64,000 nt of DNA, taken from assembly GCA_013285505.1 (NCBI GenBank), contig CP053450.1, forward strand, positions 3,208,796-3,272,795, written 5' to 3'. The DNA is from Planctomycetota bacterium (GTDB lineage: Bacteria > Planctomycetota > Phycisphaerae > Phycisphaerales > UBA1924). The notes under the pieces were generated by a model that was not told the DNA's origin, searched no databases, and worked only from the letters and a program-made list of their open reading frames with translations. Both the position numbers and the translations under genes were made by a program. Below are positions 10,997 to 19,174 of the stretch, piece by piece; position 1 is the first letter of the stretch, and each line of letters begins with the position of its first letter.

Positions 10997-11385
10997 ACAT
11001 CCGCACCTGCGCGCGCGCCGCGTTCGCCTGCTACGCACTCGCCCTCGTCACCGCGACCCACTGGCCCGCGCTCAAGATCGCCTCCCACGGCGTCAACCGC
11101 CTCGACCTGTTCATCCACGCCGGAGCCTTCGGCACCTGGACGCTCCTGCTCACGCTCGGCGGCTTCTTCGGCCCCGCGCTCAGCCGGAAGAACATCCTCC
11201 GCTCGACCGCCGCCGCCCTCGCCTACGCCCTGCTCGACGAGCTCACACAGGGCCTGCCGGTGCTCCAACGCACAGTGGATCCCCTCGACATGGCCGCCAA
11301 CGCCGCGGGCATCGTGCTCGTCGGCCTGGCGATGCTGCTCCTGGCCCGCCGGCTCGAACCCGCTCCAGCGGCCGATAACCCGTAG
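10993..11385 (+). CDS. VanZ-like membrane protein
   Basis: 130 residues with about four predicted TM segments. The VanZ signature is visible: a first helix followed by THWP, then LDLFIHAGAFG, and DELTQG followed by DPLDMAANAAGIVLVG. VanZ-family proteins are small membrane proteins of uncertain biochemistry, often found in exosortase and exopolysaccharide loci. The GTG start at 10993 overlaps the stop of the ParA-like gene, indicating coupled translation. It is the last gene of the exopolysaccharide run before the antiporter. Confidence 0.7.
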   Translation: MNIRTCARAAFACYALALVTATHWPALKIASHGVNRLDLFIHAGAFGTWTLLLTLGGFFGPALSRKNILRSTAAALAYALLDELTQGLPVLQRTVDPLDMAANAAGIVLVGLAMLLLARRLEPAPAADNP

Positions 11386-11513
11386 AGCCGCACCGGACCA
11401 TTCCGCGCGCGCAGCTCTTGCCCAACACTCCTGCGATCCGCCCCCTGCGTGACCGATACAAATCGAGACTCCGCGCCGAGCGCCCGGAGCCTCATACACT
11501 CTGGAGAGCGGGC

Positions 11514-13223
11514 ATGAGCGGCGAGAACACACACCATCACGGTTTCCACGGGCCCAAGTGCTGGATCCTCTCCGCCGTCGTCGGTGCTGTACTCGGCCTC
11601 GTCCTCGGCGTCGTCGCCCCCGCGCAGTACAACTCCGCACCACACGCCCCCGAAGCGTCGCACGCCCCCGAGGTCGAACACCAGGACCACGATCCCAGCC
11701 ACGACACCGAACCGGACCAGGAATTCGCCGGCGACGATCTCGAGCAGAGCTTCGACACGAGCCACCTGCCCGACCCCGTCACACTCGCCGACGCCTCCGA
11801 AGACTTCCCAGCGATCGTCCACGCCGAGCCGGATCACGCCGACGCCGCCGACGACCAGCAGGACGCCGCACACGGCGGAGACGTCGCACACGACGAAGCG
11901 CACGCCCCCACGCCGACGATCCCCATCTGGCTCGTCGCGCCCTTCGCCCTGCTCCTGCTCTCCATCGCCGTGATGCCCTTCATCAACGAGAAGTTCTGGC
12001 ACGCCCACTACCCCGACTTCGCCTTCCTCCTCGGCGGCATCATGATCGCCTACTACCTCTTCGCCTACCAGGGCGAGTACTCCCACGGCCAGACCTACGG
12101 CCAGCACGTCATGCTCCACACCGGGCTCGAGTACTACTCCTTCATCGCCCTCATCGGCGGCCTCTTCGTCGCCTCCGGCGGCGTCCTCGTCGATGTCCGC
12201 GGCAAGGGCGGGCCGGTCCTCAACACCGCGCTCCTCGCCACCGGCGCCGTCATGGCAAACCTCATCGGCACCACCGGAGCCTCCGTCCTCCTCATCCGCC
12301 CCTTCATGCGCGTCAACAAGGGCAGGCTCAAGCCCATCCACGTCGTCATGTTCATCTTCATCGTCTCCAACTGCGGCGGCGCACTGACGCCCATCGGAGA
12401 CCCCCCGCTCTACCTCGGCTACCTCAAGGGCGTCCCCTTCCAGTGGACCCTCATCCACCTCTGGCCCATGTGGGCCGCCGCCATCGCCATGCTCCTGGCG
12501 ATCTTCTTCGTCCTCGACACACTCATCAGCCGCAAGCACCCCTTCACGCCCGAGCCCGGCACCGAGACCGAACGCGCCAGCCTCCGCCTCCGCGGCACCT
12601 CCGGCATGATCGCCCTCGGCCTCATCATCCTCGGCGTCTTCATCGACCCGATGCTCAAGAAGTTCGCCGGCATCCAGGGCTACCCCATCGGCCCGACCTT
12701 CCAGATCGCCGTCGCCATCACCGCTTACTTCGTCGCCAGCCGCGAGATCCACAAGGCCAACGCCTTCAACTTCGAGCCCGTCAAAGAGGTCGGCCTCCTC
12801 TTCATCGGCATCTTCGCGACCATGGCCCCCGCGCTCGGCTTCCTCGCCGCACACGGCGACTCGCTGGGCCTCACCTCCCCCACCGCGTACTACTTCGGCA
12901 CCGGCTCGCTCTCCGCCGTCCTCGACAACGCCCCGACCTACCTCAACTTCCTCCAGGTCTCCTTCGGCGAGCAGGACATCAACAGCGAGACCGTCCAGAC
13001 CTACCTCGCCAACGAGGCCGGCCTCCACGCCCTCACCGCCATCTCCCTCGGCGCGGTCTTCTTCGGCGCGATGACCTACATCGGCAACGGGCCCAACTTC
13101 ATGGTGCGGGCCATCGCCGAAGCCGGAGGCCTCCGGATGCCCTCGTTCTTCGGCTACCTCCTCCGCTCCATCGTCCTGCTCCTCCCGGTGCTCGTGGTAA
13201 TCTGGGCAATCTTCATCCGCTGA
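11514..13223 (+). CDS. Na+/H+ antiporter-like / CitMHS_2 family transporter
   Basis: 569 residues, start chosen at ATG 11514 behind CTGGAGAG. An N-terminal TM helix and a long His/Asp/Glu-rich soluble segment (about residues 40-135, many HAPE and DH pairs) precede a bundle of about eleven TM helices typical of the ion-transporter superfamily. Recognisable stretches are NLIGTTGASVLLIRP, SNCGGALTPIGDPPLYLG and STAVLDNAPT-like SAVLDNAPTYLNF near the C-terminal half. Related proteins are annotated as sodium:proton antiporters or putative citrate transporters; the substrate cannot be decided here. The His-rich extramembrane segment could bind metal, but nothing nearby proves it. Confidence 0.75.
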   Translation: MSGENTHHHGFHGPKCWILSAVVGAVLGLVLGVVAPAQYNSAPHAPEASHAPEVEHQDHDPSHDTEPDQEFAGDDLEQSFDTSHLPDPVTLADASEDFPAIVHAEPDHADAADDQQDAAHGGDVAHDEAHAPTPTIPIWLVAPFALLLLSIAVMPFINEKFWHAHYPDFAFLLGGIMIAYYLFAYQGEYSHGQTYGQHVMLHTGLEYYSFIALIGGLFVASGGVLVDVRGKGGPVLNTALLATGAVMANLIGTTGASVLLIRPFMRVNKGRLKPIHVVMFIFIVSNCGGALTPIGDPPLYLGYLKGVPFQWTLIHLWPMWAAAIAMLLAIFFVLDTLISRKHPFTPEPGTETERASLRLRGTSGMIALGLIILGVFIDPMLKKFAGIQGYPIGPTFQIAVAITAYFVASREIHKANAFNFEPVKEVGLLFIGIFATMAPALGFLAAHGDSLGLTSPTAYYFGTGSLSAVLDNAPTYLNFLQVSFGEQDINSETVQTYLANEAGLHALTAISLGAVFFGAMTYIGNGPNFMVRAIAEAGGLRMPSFFGYLLRSIVLLLPVLVVIWAIFIR

Positions 13224-13432
13224 GATCGCCACCAAACAGCCCAAACCGCCGCCGTGCACCCCCACCCGCACCGCCAGCAGCGGGAACTCGCGCGATCTTT
13301 GCGCCCCGGGACACCCCTCGGACTGGACGGATCCCCTCGGACGTGCCACAATGCTTCCTCGGACGGGAAACCGGCCGGAGGAGTGTCCAAGACGTCCAGA
13401 GAGAGAACCCCAGAGAGAGACAGGAGCATCCC

Positions 13433-14208
13433 ATGAAGACCTTCGCGATCGCCGCCCTTGCAGGCGCTGCCTGCGCCGCCAACGCCCAGGTCGGCGCAGC
13501 CGTTTCCGAGAACGCCGCCAACGACAACTTCCTCAGCGAGACCATCACCGTCGACGTCGGCTACGACGGCAACGGCATGATCGACACCTGGAGCCCCGGC
13601 GACATGTTCGGCATCACCAGCCGTCCCGCCGCCGCCGGCAACCTCCCCTTCGCCATCGCCGACGACTCGCTCTTCGGCTTCCCCGGCGACAGCCAGGGCA
13701 TCGTCGATGAGAACGACGACGGCCGCTTCTTCGGCGTGGTTGACTCCGTCAACGGCTCCAACCCCTCCGGTGGTGGCACCGCGGTTTGGACCTTCGACAT
13801 CACCGGCTCCGGCGCCCTGTCGATCAACATCGACTTCGCCGCCATGGGCGACTTCGAGTCCTCCGACGTCCACCTCTTCGAGGTCGATATCGACGGCGGC
13901 GGCTTCAACACCCTCTTCCAGGCCTCCATCGACGAGAACAGCTCGCAGGACTACACCATGGCCGACGGTGGCGTCTACACCGTGGACGACCCCATGTCCA
14001 TGAACGGCAACCTGCTCAACAACAACTTCCAGACCCTCTCCGCCGCGGTCGCCGGATCCGGCTCGACCCTCACCCTCCGCTACGCCGGCTCGTCCGACGG
14101 CGGCTCCGAGGCCTTCGCCTTCCGCAACATCGTCGTCGTCCCGACGCCCGGCGCCCCTCGCGGCTGCTCGGCCTCGGCGGCCTGACCGCGATCCGTCGTC
14201 GCCGCTAA
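13433..14208 (+). CDS. Secreted PEP-CTERM-type protein (frame broken at the sorting tail)
   Basis: A signal peptide with cleavage near ANA-Q (residues 1-18) precedes an acidic Gly/Asp/Ser-rich domain. The continuous frame ends at 14185 with VVPTPGAPRGC, but reading on in another frame gives LLGLGGLTAIRRRR and a stop at 14208. That is the hydrophobic helix plus Arg cluster of a PEP-CTERM sorting signal. Removing one C from GGCGCCCC (about 14155) and one G from GCGGCT (about 14162) restores PTPGALALLGLGGL. PEP-CTERM proteins are exported and processed by exosortase, consistent with the exopolysaccharide locus at the start of the window. The function of the mature domain is unknown. Confidence 0.75.
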
Positions 14209-14234
14209 GCGACACGATCCATCCAGAATCACGA

Positions 14235-14262
14235 ACGCCCCGGCCGAAAGGCCGGGGCGTTT
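14235..14262 (+). terminator. Rho-independent terminator after the PEP-CTERM gene
   Basis: A perfect 10-bp stem CGCCCCGGCC / GGCCGGGGCG closes on a GAAA tetraloop (stem 14236-14245 and 14250-14259) and is followed by TTTCATTT. It lies 27 bp after the PEP-CTERM stop and also marks the boundary with the convergent minus-strand dehydratase gene. Confidence 0.8.
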
Positions 14263-14320
14263 CATTTCCGCATCTCAACACATTCGACTCAGAAACGAGC
14301 CCCGCGCGCGAGCACGGGAT

Positions 14321-15369
14321 TCAGCCCCCCGACCGCGCGTCCCCCAGCAACCCCGACACCGCCGCCAGATCCACGTTCCCCCCCGTGATCACCACCCCGA
14401 CCCGCGACCCCGCAAGCCCTTCGCGACCCTCCCGCGCCAGCCGCAACGCCCCCGCCGTCGCCAGCGCCCCCGTCGGCTCCACCACCACCCGCAGCCGCTC
14501 CATCAGGAACCCCATCGCCCGCACCAGCTCCCCGTCGCTCACCGTCATCATCTCGTCCACGTGCGCGCAGATCAGCGGGAAGGTGTACCGACCCGCATAC
14601 GGCGTCCGCGCCCCCGTCCGCCACCGTCTCCGGGTTCCGCACCGACCGCAGCACCCCGTCCCGGAAACTCCGCGTCACGTCGTCTCCGGCCTCGGGCTCC
14701 ACCCCCACGACCCGGCACTGCGCGCGCAGCGACTTGCCCACGACCGCACACCCCGAGAGCAACCCGCCCCCGCCGCAGCAGACAAACAGCCAGTCCAGAT
14801 CCCCCGCCTCTTCAAACAACTCCAACGCCACCGTCCCCTGTCCCGCGATCACGTCCGGGTGGTCGTACGGCGGGATCACCGTCAGCCCGCGGCTCGGCCG
14901 CGATCCGCCCGCCCAACTCCTCGCGCACCTCTGTCGCGTGGTCGTACACGACCACCTCGCTGCCCTCCGGCGCCCGCGACAGATACGCCCGCGTCGCCTC
15001 CAGCTTGACCCGCGGCGCGTTGTCCGGCATCACGATCACCGCCGGCATCCCCACGATCGATGCCGCGAGCGCCACCGCCTGCGCGTGGTTCCCGCTCGAG
15101 TAGGTCAGCACCCCCCGCTCCCCACCCCGCGACTCGGCCAGCCTCGCCAGCGCGTTGTACGCCCCGCGGAACTTGAACGCCCCCACCCGCTGCAGGTTCT
15201 CACACTTGACAAACACGCTCGCCCCGACGGCCTCGTCCAGGCTGCGCGAGGTCATCACCGGCGTCCGCCGCGCCACGCCCTCCAGCCGCGTCGCCGCCGC
15301 CCGAACGTCGTCGATCGTCACCGAGCCCGCCAGGGTCATGTCCGGCGGCAGCCCCACGCGTTCACTCAC
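14321..15369 (-). CDS. Threonine/serine dehydratase, PLP-dependent (two apparent frameshifts)
   Basis: Fold-type II PLP enzyme that deaminates threonine or serine to the 2-oxo acid plus ammonia. Seen in order: the PLP-lysine region ENLQRVGAFKFRGA, SSGNHAQAVA, IPPYDHPDVIAGQGT, the glycine loop CCGGGGLLSG, and C-terminal VVITGGNVD. The frame breaks twice: near 14893 (removing one C from GAGCCGCGG restores AAERGLTVIPPYD) and near 14612 (removing one G from GGGGGCGCG restores VADGARTPYAGRYTF). No regulatory ACT domain is present, so the biodegradative/short type is likely. The GTG start at 15369 overlaps the stop of the AIM24 gene; the alternative ATG is at 15339. Confidence 0.8.
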
Positions 15370-16076
15370 GAAGACGACTCCGACTGCAACGACCGCTCCT
15401 CGAACGGCTGCACCACCACGAAGCCCTCGCCGCGGAACTTCATCTGGAACGACTCCCCGCTGCCCCGGCCGAAGAACGACTTGAGCTGCAGATTGGTCTT
15501 GAACTCCGGTGTCAGCGACCCCGACCACGCCACCGTCGCGTTCGGATCGGTAAACACCGGATCTTCCGCCGTCACCCGGAACGCGATCGGGTCGTAGTGC
15601 GACGTGATCGCCACCAGCCCCGTCCCCTCCAGCCGCACGTTGAACAACCCGCCGGCAACCATCGCCGAGAGCTTCTTCATGATCTTGATGTCCCACCCGA
15701 GTCCGTCCTCGAACGCGAGCAGATCGCTCCCGTTTACGACAATCGCGTCGTTCTCCAGCTGCAGGACCGTGATCTTCTTGCCCTCGTCGGCCAAATACAG
15801 CTTGCCACGGCCCTGGGCCTTGGTCAGCCGCGCCCCCTCGCCGCTCAGCCCCCGCTTGAGCAACTTGCCGACACCGTGCTCGAGAATCCCCTCACGCACA
15901 AAGTCCACATCACCCCGGTAGGCGATCATCGACCCCATCTTGGTCCACACCAGCCCACCGCCGGCGTTCCCGAGATTCACCTCCAGAATCCGCTCGCTCT
16001 CCAGCTCGAAGAACCCCTCACTCAGGTCCTTCTCCGCAGACCGTTCCACGAACTCCTCGATCGAATAGCGTTGCAT
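15366..16076 (-). CDS. AIM24 family protein
   Basis: 236 residues with no signal peptide, rich in beta strands and Gly turns, matching the AIM24/TerD-adjacent family: FFELESERILEVNLG, GSMIAYRGDVDF, LSGEGARLTKAQG, KLYLADEGKKITVLQLE, and GLFNVRLEGTGLVAI. The family is widespread but biochemically undefined; yeast Aim24 is mitochondrial. Start chosen at ATG 16076 because AAAGGAG sits five bases upstream; a GTG six bases earlier would be too close to it. It is the first gene of a two-gene unit with the threonine dehydratase, sharing a GTGA overlap. Confidence 0.75.
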   Translation of the reverse strand: MQRYSIEEFVERSAEKDLSEGFFELESERILEVNLGNAGGGLVWTKMGSMIAYRGDVDFVREGILEHGVGKLLKRGLSGEGARLTKAQGRGKLYLADEGKKITVLQLENDAIVVNGSDLLAFEDGLGWDIKIMKKLSAMVAGGLFNVRLEGTGLVAITSHYDPIAFRVTAEDPVFTDPNATVAWSGSLTPEFKTNLQLKSFFGRGSGESFQMKFRGEGFVVVQPFEERSLQSESSS

Positions 16077-16150
16077 GGGCACTCCTTTCGGCCAAGCCTA
16101 CCGCAACCTCGCCGCCCCATCCGCGCCACGCCGCCCCATCCCCGCACTTC

Positions 16151-16188
16151 CAAAAAGACAACCCCCGCCCGGGAGTCCCGGGCGGGGG
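16151..16188 (-). terminator. Minus-strand Rho-independent terminator upstream of the AIM24 gene
   Basis: A 12-bp perfect stem (16162-16173 with 16177-16188, 3-nt loop) is followed on the minus strand by TTGTCTTTTT. It ends whatever transcript comes from 16.8-16.2 kb, separating it from the AIM24-dehydratase unit, which then needs its own promoter between 16151 and 16077. Confidence 0.8.
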
Positions 16189-16257
16189 CGCGGTCGTTCT
16201 ACTCCGTAGGAGTTGACCTGTTGCGGGCTGCACCAACGGCATCCCGTCGGCGGCCGC

Positions 16258-16296
16258 CTAGCGGCGCAGCCCCATCAAACAGTCCTGATTCGTCAC
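16258..16296 (-). CDS. Putative 12-residue mini-ORF with a full-length Shine-Dalgarno
   Basis: On the minus strand, AAGGAGGTGATCC (16298-16310) is an uninterrupted match to the 3' end of 16S rRNA, far longer than the 4-6 bases seen elsewhere in the window. A GTG follows immediately and opens MTNQDCLMGLRR, then TAG. About 70 bp downstream is a strong terminator. The layout suits a leader peptide, a small protein or a regulatory RNA. The peptide is not recognised, and conservation would be needed to accept it as coding. Confidence 0.35.
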   Translation of the reverse strand: MTNQDCLMGLRR

Positions 16297-16619
16297 TGGA
16301 TCACCTCCTTCGTCAAGGCCATGCCGGGCCGTCGCGGCTGGACGGCCACCGCCCGGCTCTTCACCCCCGGGCCGTCACCCGGGGCTCATCGCCCGAAGAC
16401 CCGCGCCGAAGCACCGGCCCCCGGTCGTCGCCGTCTTTCACGAGGTCTGGCCACGGGTTCTCCGCGCCTCACGCCTCGCTGCCGACGACGATCTGACAAT
16501 TGTCGTCAATTTCTACGCGGCCGCAAGAGCAAAGTTGCAGCAAACCCAGTGGATTTCATCGCCCTCAGGCCGCCCCCAAGCCCCGGCCCCGACCCGGCCC
16601 ACGCCCCGACCCGGCCGGC
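16297..16619. other. Non-coding stretch, no gene seen
   Basis: Between the mini-ORF and the 61-aa gene no reading frame is convincing. There is a perfect 10-bp palindrome GACAATTGTC near 16494-16503 flanked by TTGACG on the minus strand, which could belong to a promoter or operator for the mini-ORF transcript; no clear -10 box was found. Confidence 0.3.
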
Positions 16620-16805
16620 TCAGGTCTCCAGGTCGTCGAACGCACCCTTCTCCGCCTGCTCGTCCACATACTTCTGGAACGCCCCCATCTGGTAGCTCAC
16701 GAAGCAGAAGACGTGGTGCAATGTCACCCACTCCAGGTCCGTCGGGTCCTCATCCAGGTCCTTCCGCAACCGGTTCAACTCCGCCAAAAACGTCTCGGCC
16801 CGCAT
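16620..16805 (-). CDS. Small conserved-looking hypothetical protein, 61 aa
   Basis: Start ATG at 16805 is set by GGGAGG seven bases upstream. The peptide is alpha-helical and acidic, with RLRKDLDEDPTDLEWVTLHHVFCFVSYQMGAFQKYVDE in the middle; I do not recognise the family. Its natural composition, strong ribosome binding site and clean stop argue that it is real. It reads toward the mini-ORF and terminator at 16.15-16.3 kb, and could share that transcript. Confidence 0.6.
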   Translation of the reverse strand: MRAETFLAELNRLRKDLDEDPTDLEWVTLHHVFCFVSYQMGAFQKYVDEQAEKGAFDDLET

Positions 16806-16883
16806 AGACACCTCCCTTGCAGGCCGGATCCTACGGGCCGCGGCTCCGCACACGCGGGCACCCGCCCCCAACCCACGCAGCAC

Positions 16884-16911
16884 GGCCCGGCGGGACACAT
16901 CCCGCCGGGCC
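16884..16911 (-). terminator. Strong stem-loop downstream of the sigma/anti-sigma pair
   Basis: A 12-bp perfect inverted repeat GGCCCGGCGGGA / TCCCGCCGGGCC with a 4-nt loop lies about 70 bp beyond the stop of the putative anti-sigma gene. It lacks a T-run, so it may be a Rho-assisted terminator or a 3'-end stabiliser instead of a canonical intrinsic terminator. Confidence 0.45.
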
Positions 16912-16981
16912 GGACCGCGTGCGCAGGAGGGTCGAATCACCCGCCGCACGCCGAAGTCTCGATGTGCCGCCGTTCGGAGGA

Positions 16982-17578
16982 TCAGCCGCCAGAGCCATCG
17001 GCCGAGTCATCGGCCGACTCCTCACCCACGTCCCCCTCTTCCCCTTCGTCCCCTTCGTCCCGCGCTTCACTCGTCCCGATCGTGATCCGGGCCGTCTGCC
17101 CCGGCAAGGTCGTCACACGCGGCGCTGTCCCGTCCTCGAGGATCACCGTGGAAGTCCCGCCGTTCGGCGAGTTGACGTCCACCGACACCCGCTGCCCGTC
17201 GCCCTCCTCGATCATCTCGATGCCGAATTCCGTGCCGTCATCGGTAACGAACGTCCCCGACGCGCCGTCGGCCGACTCGAGCAACTCGACCTCGTACCGG
17301 GTCCCGTCGTCGGTCACGAGCACCGCCCGCCGGCTCAGGATGTTGTGCGTCACCGCCGCCGCGAGGCTGCCCCCCGCCAACACCCCCACGCCTACGAGCA
17401 AGAGCACCGAGCGAGACACAGTGAATTTCGGTCGCGTTTCCATAGCGATTCCTCTCAAATGTTCCTCGACCCTGGGTGATCGGTCCGCACCCGGCCAGAC
17501 GCGCTGGTGCGCCCGCTCGAGCAGTTCGTCCATGCGGCGCTCGGCCGCGTCGTCGTTGTTGTGCCGCTGTGCCTTCAC
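16982..17578 (-). CDS. Single-pass membrane protein, putative anti-sigma factor
   Basis: 198 residues: a basic/acidic cytoplasmic N-terminus (about 1-55), one TM helix (about 56-78, SRSVLLLVGVGVLAGGSLAAAV), and an extracytoplasmic domain with repeated TDDGT motifs (VLVTDDGTRYEVELLE, TFVTDDGTEFGIEMIE), ending in a very acidic Asp/Glu/Gly tail. The GTG start overlaps the sigma-factor stop, the usual arrangement of ECF sigma and anti-sigma genes. No HxxxCxxC zinc-type anti-sigma motif is seen, so the assignment rests on context and topology. Confidence 0.55.
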   Translation of the reverse strand: MKAQRHNNDDAAERRMDELLERAHQRVWPGADRSPRVEEHLRGIAMETRPKFTVSRSVLLLVGVGVLAGGSLAAAVTHNILSRRAVLVTDDGTRYEVELLESADGASGTFVTDDGTEFGIEMIEEGDGQRVSVDVNSPNGGTSTVILEDGTAPRVTTLPGQTARITIGTSEARDEGDEGEEGDVGEESADDSADGSGG

Positions 17579-18189
17579 GAGCGTTCTCCTGTCCGGGACA
17601 ACTCCTGCCGCAGCGCCCGCCTCGCCCGGTGCAGGCGTGACTTGACGGTGCCCGCCGCCAGCCCGAGCACCTCCGCGGCCTGATCCACGCGCAACCCCTC
17701 CAGATGCACAAGCGAAATCACCGCCTGATACTCCGCCCGAATCCTCGCCAACGCCTCATACAGATCTTCCGTGCCCGCGTCGGCCACCGCGCCGCCGGCC
17801 GCGTCCCGCGCGGCCGCCCGCCGGGCCAGGAGCCCGAACGCCCGCCGCCGCACGCGCTCGTGCCGGGCCACCGCGTTCGCGCGGTTCGTCGCGATCCGGA
17901 GCAACCACGAGCGGAACGGCACGCCCGAGTCGCGGAACTCCGGCAGCGCCTTCCACGCCGCCAGAAACGTGTCCGCCGCGAGATCCTCCGCAAGCGCCGC
18001 GTCCCCGGTCCGCCGGAACACGTACCCCGCCACCGCCTCGAAATGCCGCCTGTAGAGCACGGCGAACACCTCGGGGTCGCCCGCGGCACCCGCCGCCATC
18101 GCCGCGTCCGGGCAAGACGCCGGGGCCGTCCTATCTGAGGCTCCGTCAGCCACCGGTCTCGTCGCCATATGCAGGGTGGCCTGAGTCAT
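17575..18189 (-). CDS. RNA polymerase sigma factor, sigma-70/ECF family
   Basis: Region 2 is clear: FAVLYRRHFEAVAGYVFRRTGD followed by AEDLAADTFLAAWKALPEFRDSG and PFRSWLLRIATNRA, which bind the -10 element and core polymerase. Region 4 follows with YQAVISLVHLEGLRVDQAAEVLGLAAGTVKSRLHRARRAL, an HTH for -35 recognition. No regions 1.1 or 3 separate them, which is the ECF pattern. ATG 18189 was chosen over a longer frame beginning at 18252; another ATG at 18168 is possible. The downstream overlapping membrane protein is its likely regulator. Confidence 0.8.
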   Translation of the reverse strand: MTQATLHMATRPVADGASDRTAPASCPDAAMAAGAAGDPEVFAVLYRRHFEAVAGYVFRRTGDAALAEDLAADTFLAAWKALPEFRDSGVPFRSWLLRIATNRANAVARHERVRRRAFGLLARRAAARDAAGGAVADAGTEDLYEALARIRAEYQAVISLVHLEGLRVDQAAEVLGLAAGTVKSRLHRARRALRQELSRTGERS

Positions 18190-18294
18190 CGTTTCTACAA
18201 TGCGCCGGCCCCCCCGGCGGTTCCGGGCGACCCGACTTTCTCCACAATTCACCAGGCGCGGCTCACCAGACGCGGCCCGGGCAATCCCCGATTC

Positions 18295-19174
18295 TCATCC
18301 CGACCGGAACACCGCGCCCACCACCCGAACGACAACATACCCCGCCACCTGCGTCAGCACGATCGCCGGCCCCGGCTGCCAGTCCAGTTCAAAGCTCACC
18401 ACCAGCCCCAGCCCCACCCCAAGCACCCCCGCCACCGCGCTGATGCCGAACACCGGCCACAGCCGCGCACTGCACCGAAGCGCCGTCGCCCCCGGCAACA
18501 CCAGCAGCGCCGTCGCCAGCACCACGCCCGCCAGACGCATCGTCACCACGATCGCCAGCGCCAGCATCACCAGCAGCAGCGTGCGCACAAACCGCGTCCG
18601 CACCCCGACCGATACCGCACCCACCTCGTCAAACGCCCAGAACAGCAGCCCCCGCCGGAACCACCACAGAAGCGACATCTCGACCGCCACAACACCCCCC
18701 GCCGCGACCACATCCCCCCACCGCACACCCAGCACCGAACCGAACAGCACACTCTCCACGCCAAACCCCGGTGCCTCGTCGCGCGCGCGCATCGCCTCCG
18801 ACGCGTGCTGGATCATCACAAACCCCAGCGCCATCGCCGTCACCAACACGATCCCGATCGCCGTGTCCGCGTTCAGCCCCTTCCGGTCCGAGAGCCGCCG
18901 CGATGCCCACCGCCGACGCCACGCAGGCCAGCGCCACCACCACCAAGACCCCCCAGTCGCCGCCCGACCCGGCCCCGAGCCCCAGCACCATCGCCAGCCC
19001 CACGCCCGCAAACGCCGCGTGACTCACGCCCTGACCAATAAACGACATCCGCCGCAACACCACCAACGGGCTCAGCACCGCGCACAAGACCGACACCAGC
19101 AGCCCCACCGCCACCGCCGGCCAGAACAGCGCCGCCAGCTCCGGCGGGCCGAAGAGGTACTCAATCGTGCGCAT
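18295..19174 (-). CDS. Metal ABC transporter permease, ZnuB/MntB type (apparent frameshift)
   Basis: Polytopic membrane subunit of an ABC-3 family importer. The N-terminal part has LAALFWPAVAVGLLVSVLCAVLSPLVVLRRMSFIGQGVSHAAFAGVGLA, the family hallmark helix with GQGVSHAAFAG. The rest (SDRKGLNADTAIGIVLV, RLAGVVLATALLVLPGATA) is in the next frame. Removing one G near 18894 (GCGGCT to GCGCT) joins them as AALSDRKG. The start at 19174 overlaps the ATPase gene by 14 bp. It would form the channel for zinc or manganese; the His-rich binding protein upstream favours zinc. Confidence 0.8.

Noticed and set aside
8306..11038. Open frame of about 900 codons antisense to the WecA- and ParA-type genes
   Set aside because: Gly/Asp/Val-rich shadow with no motifs; the + strand genes carry signature residues.
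16299..16311. GGATCACCTCCTT identical to the 3' end of 16S rRNA on the + strand
   Set aside because: No other rRNA sequence precedes it. It is better explained as a long Shine-Dalgarno on the minus strand.
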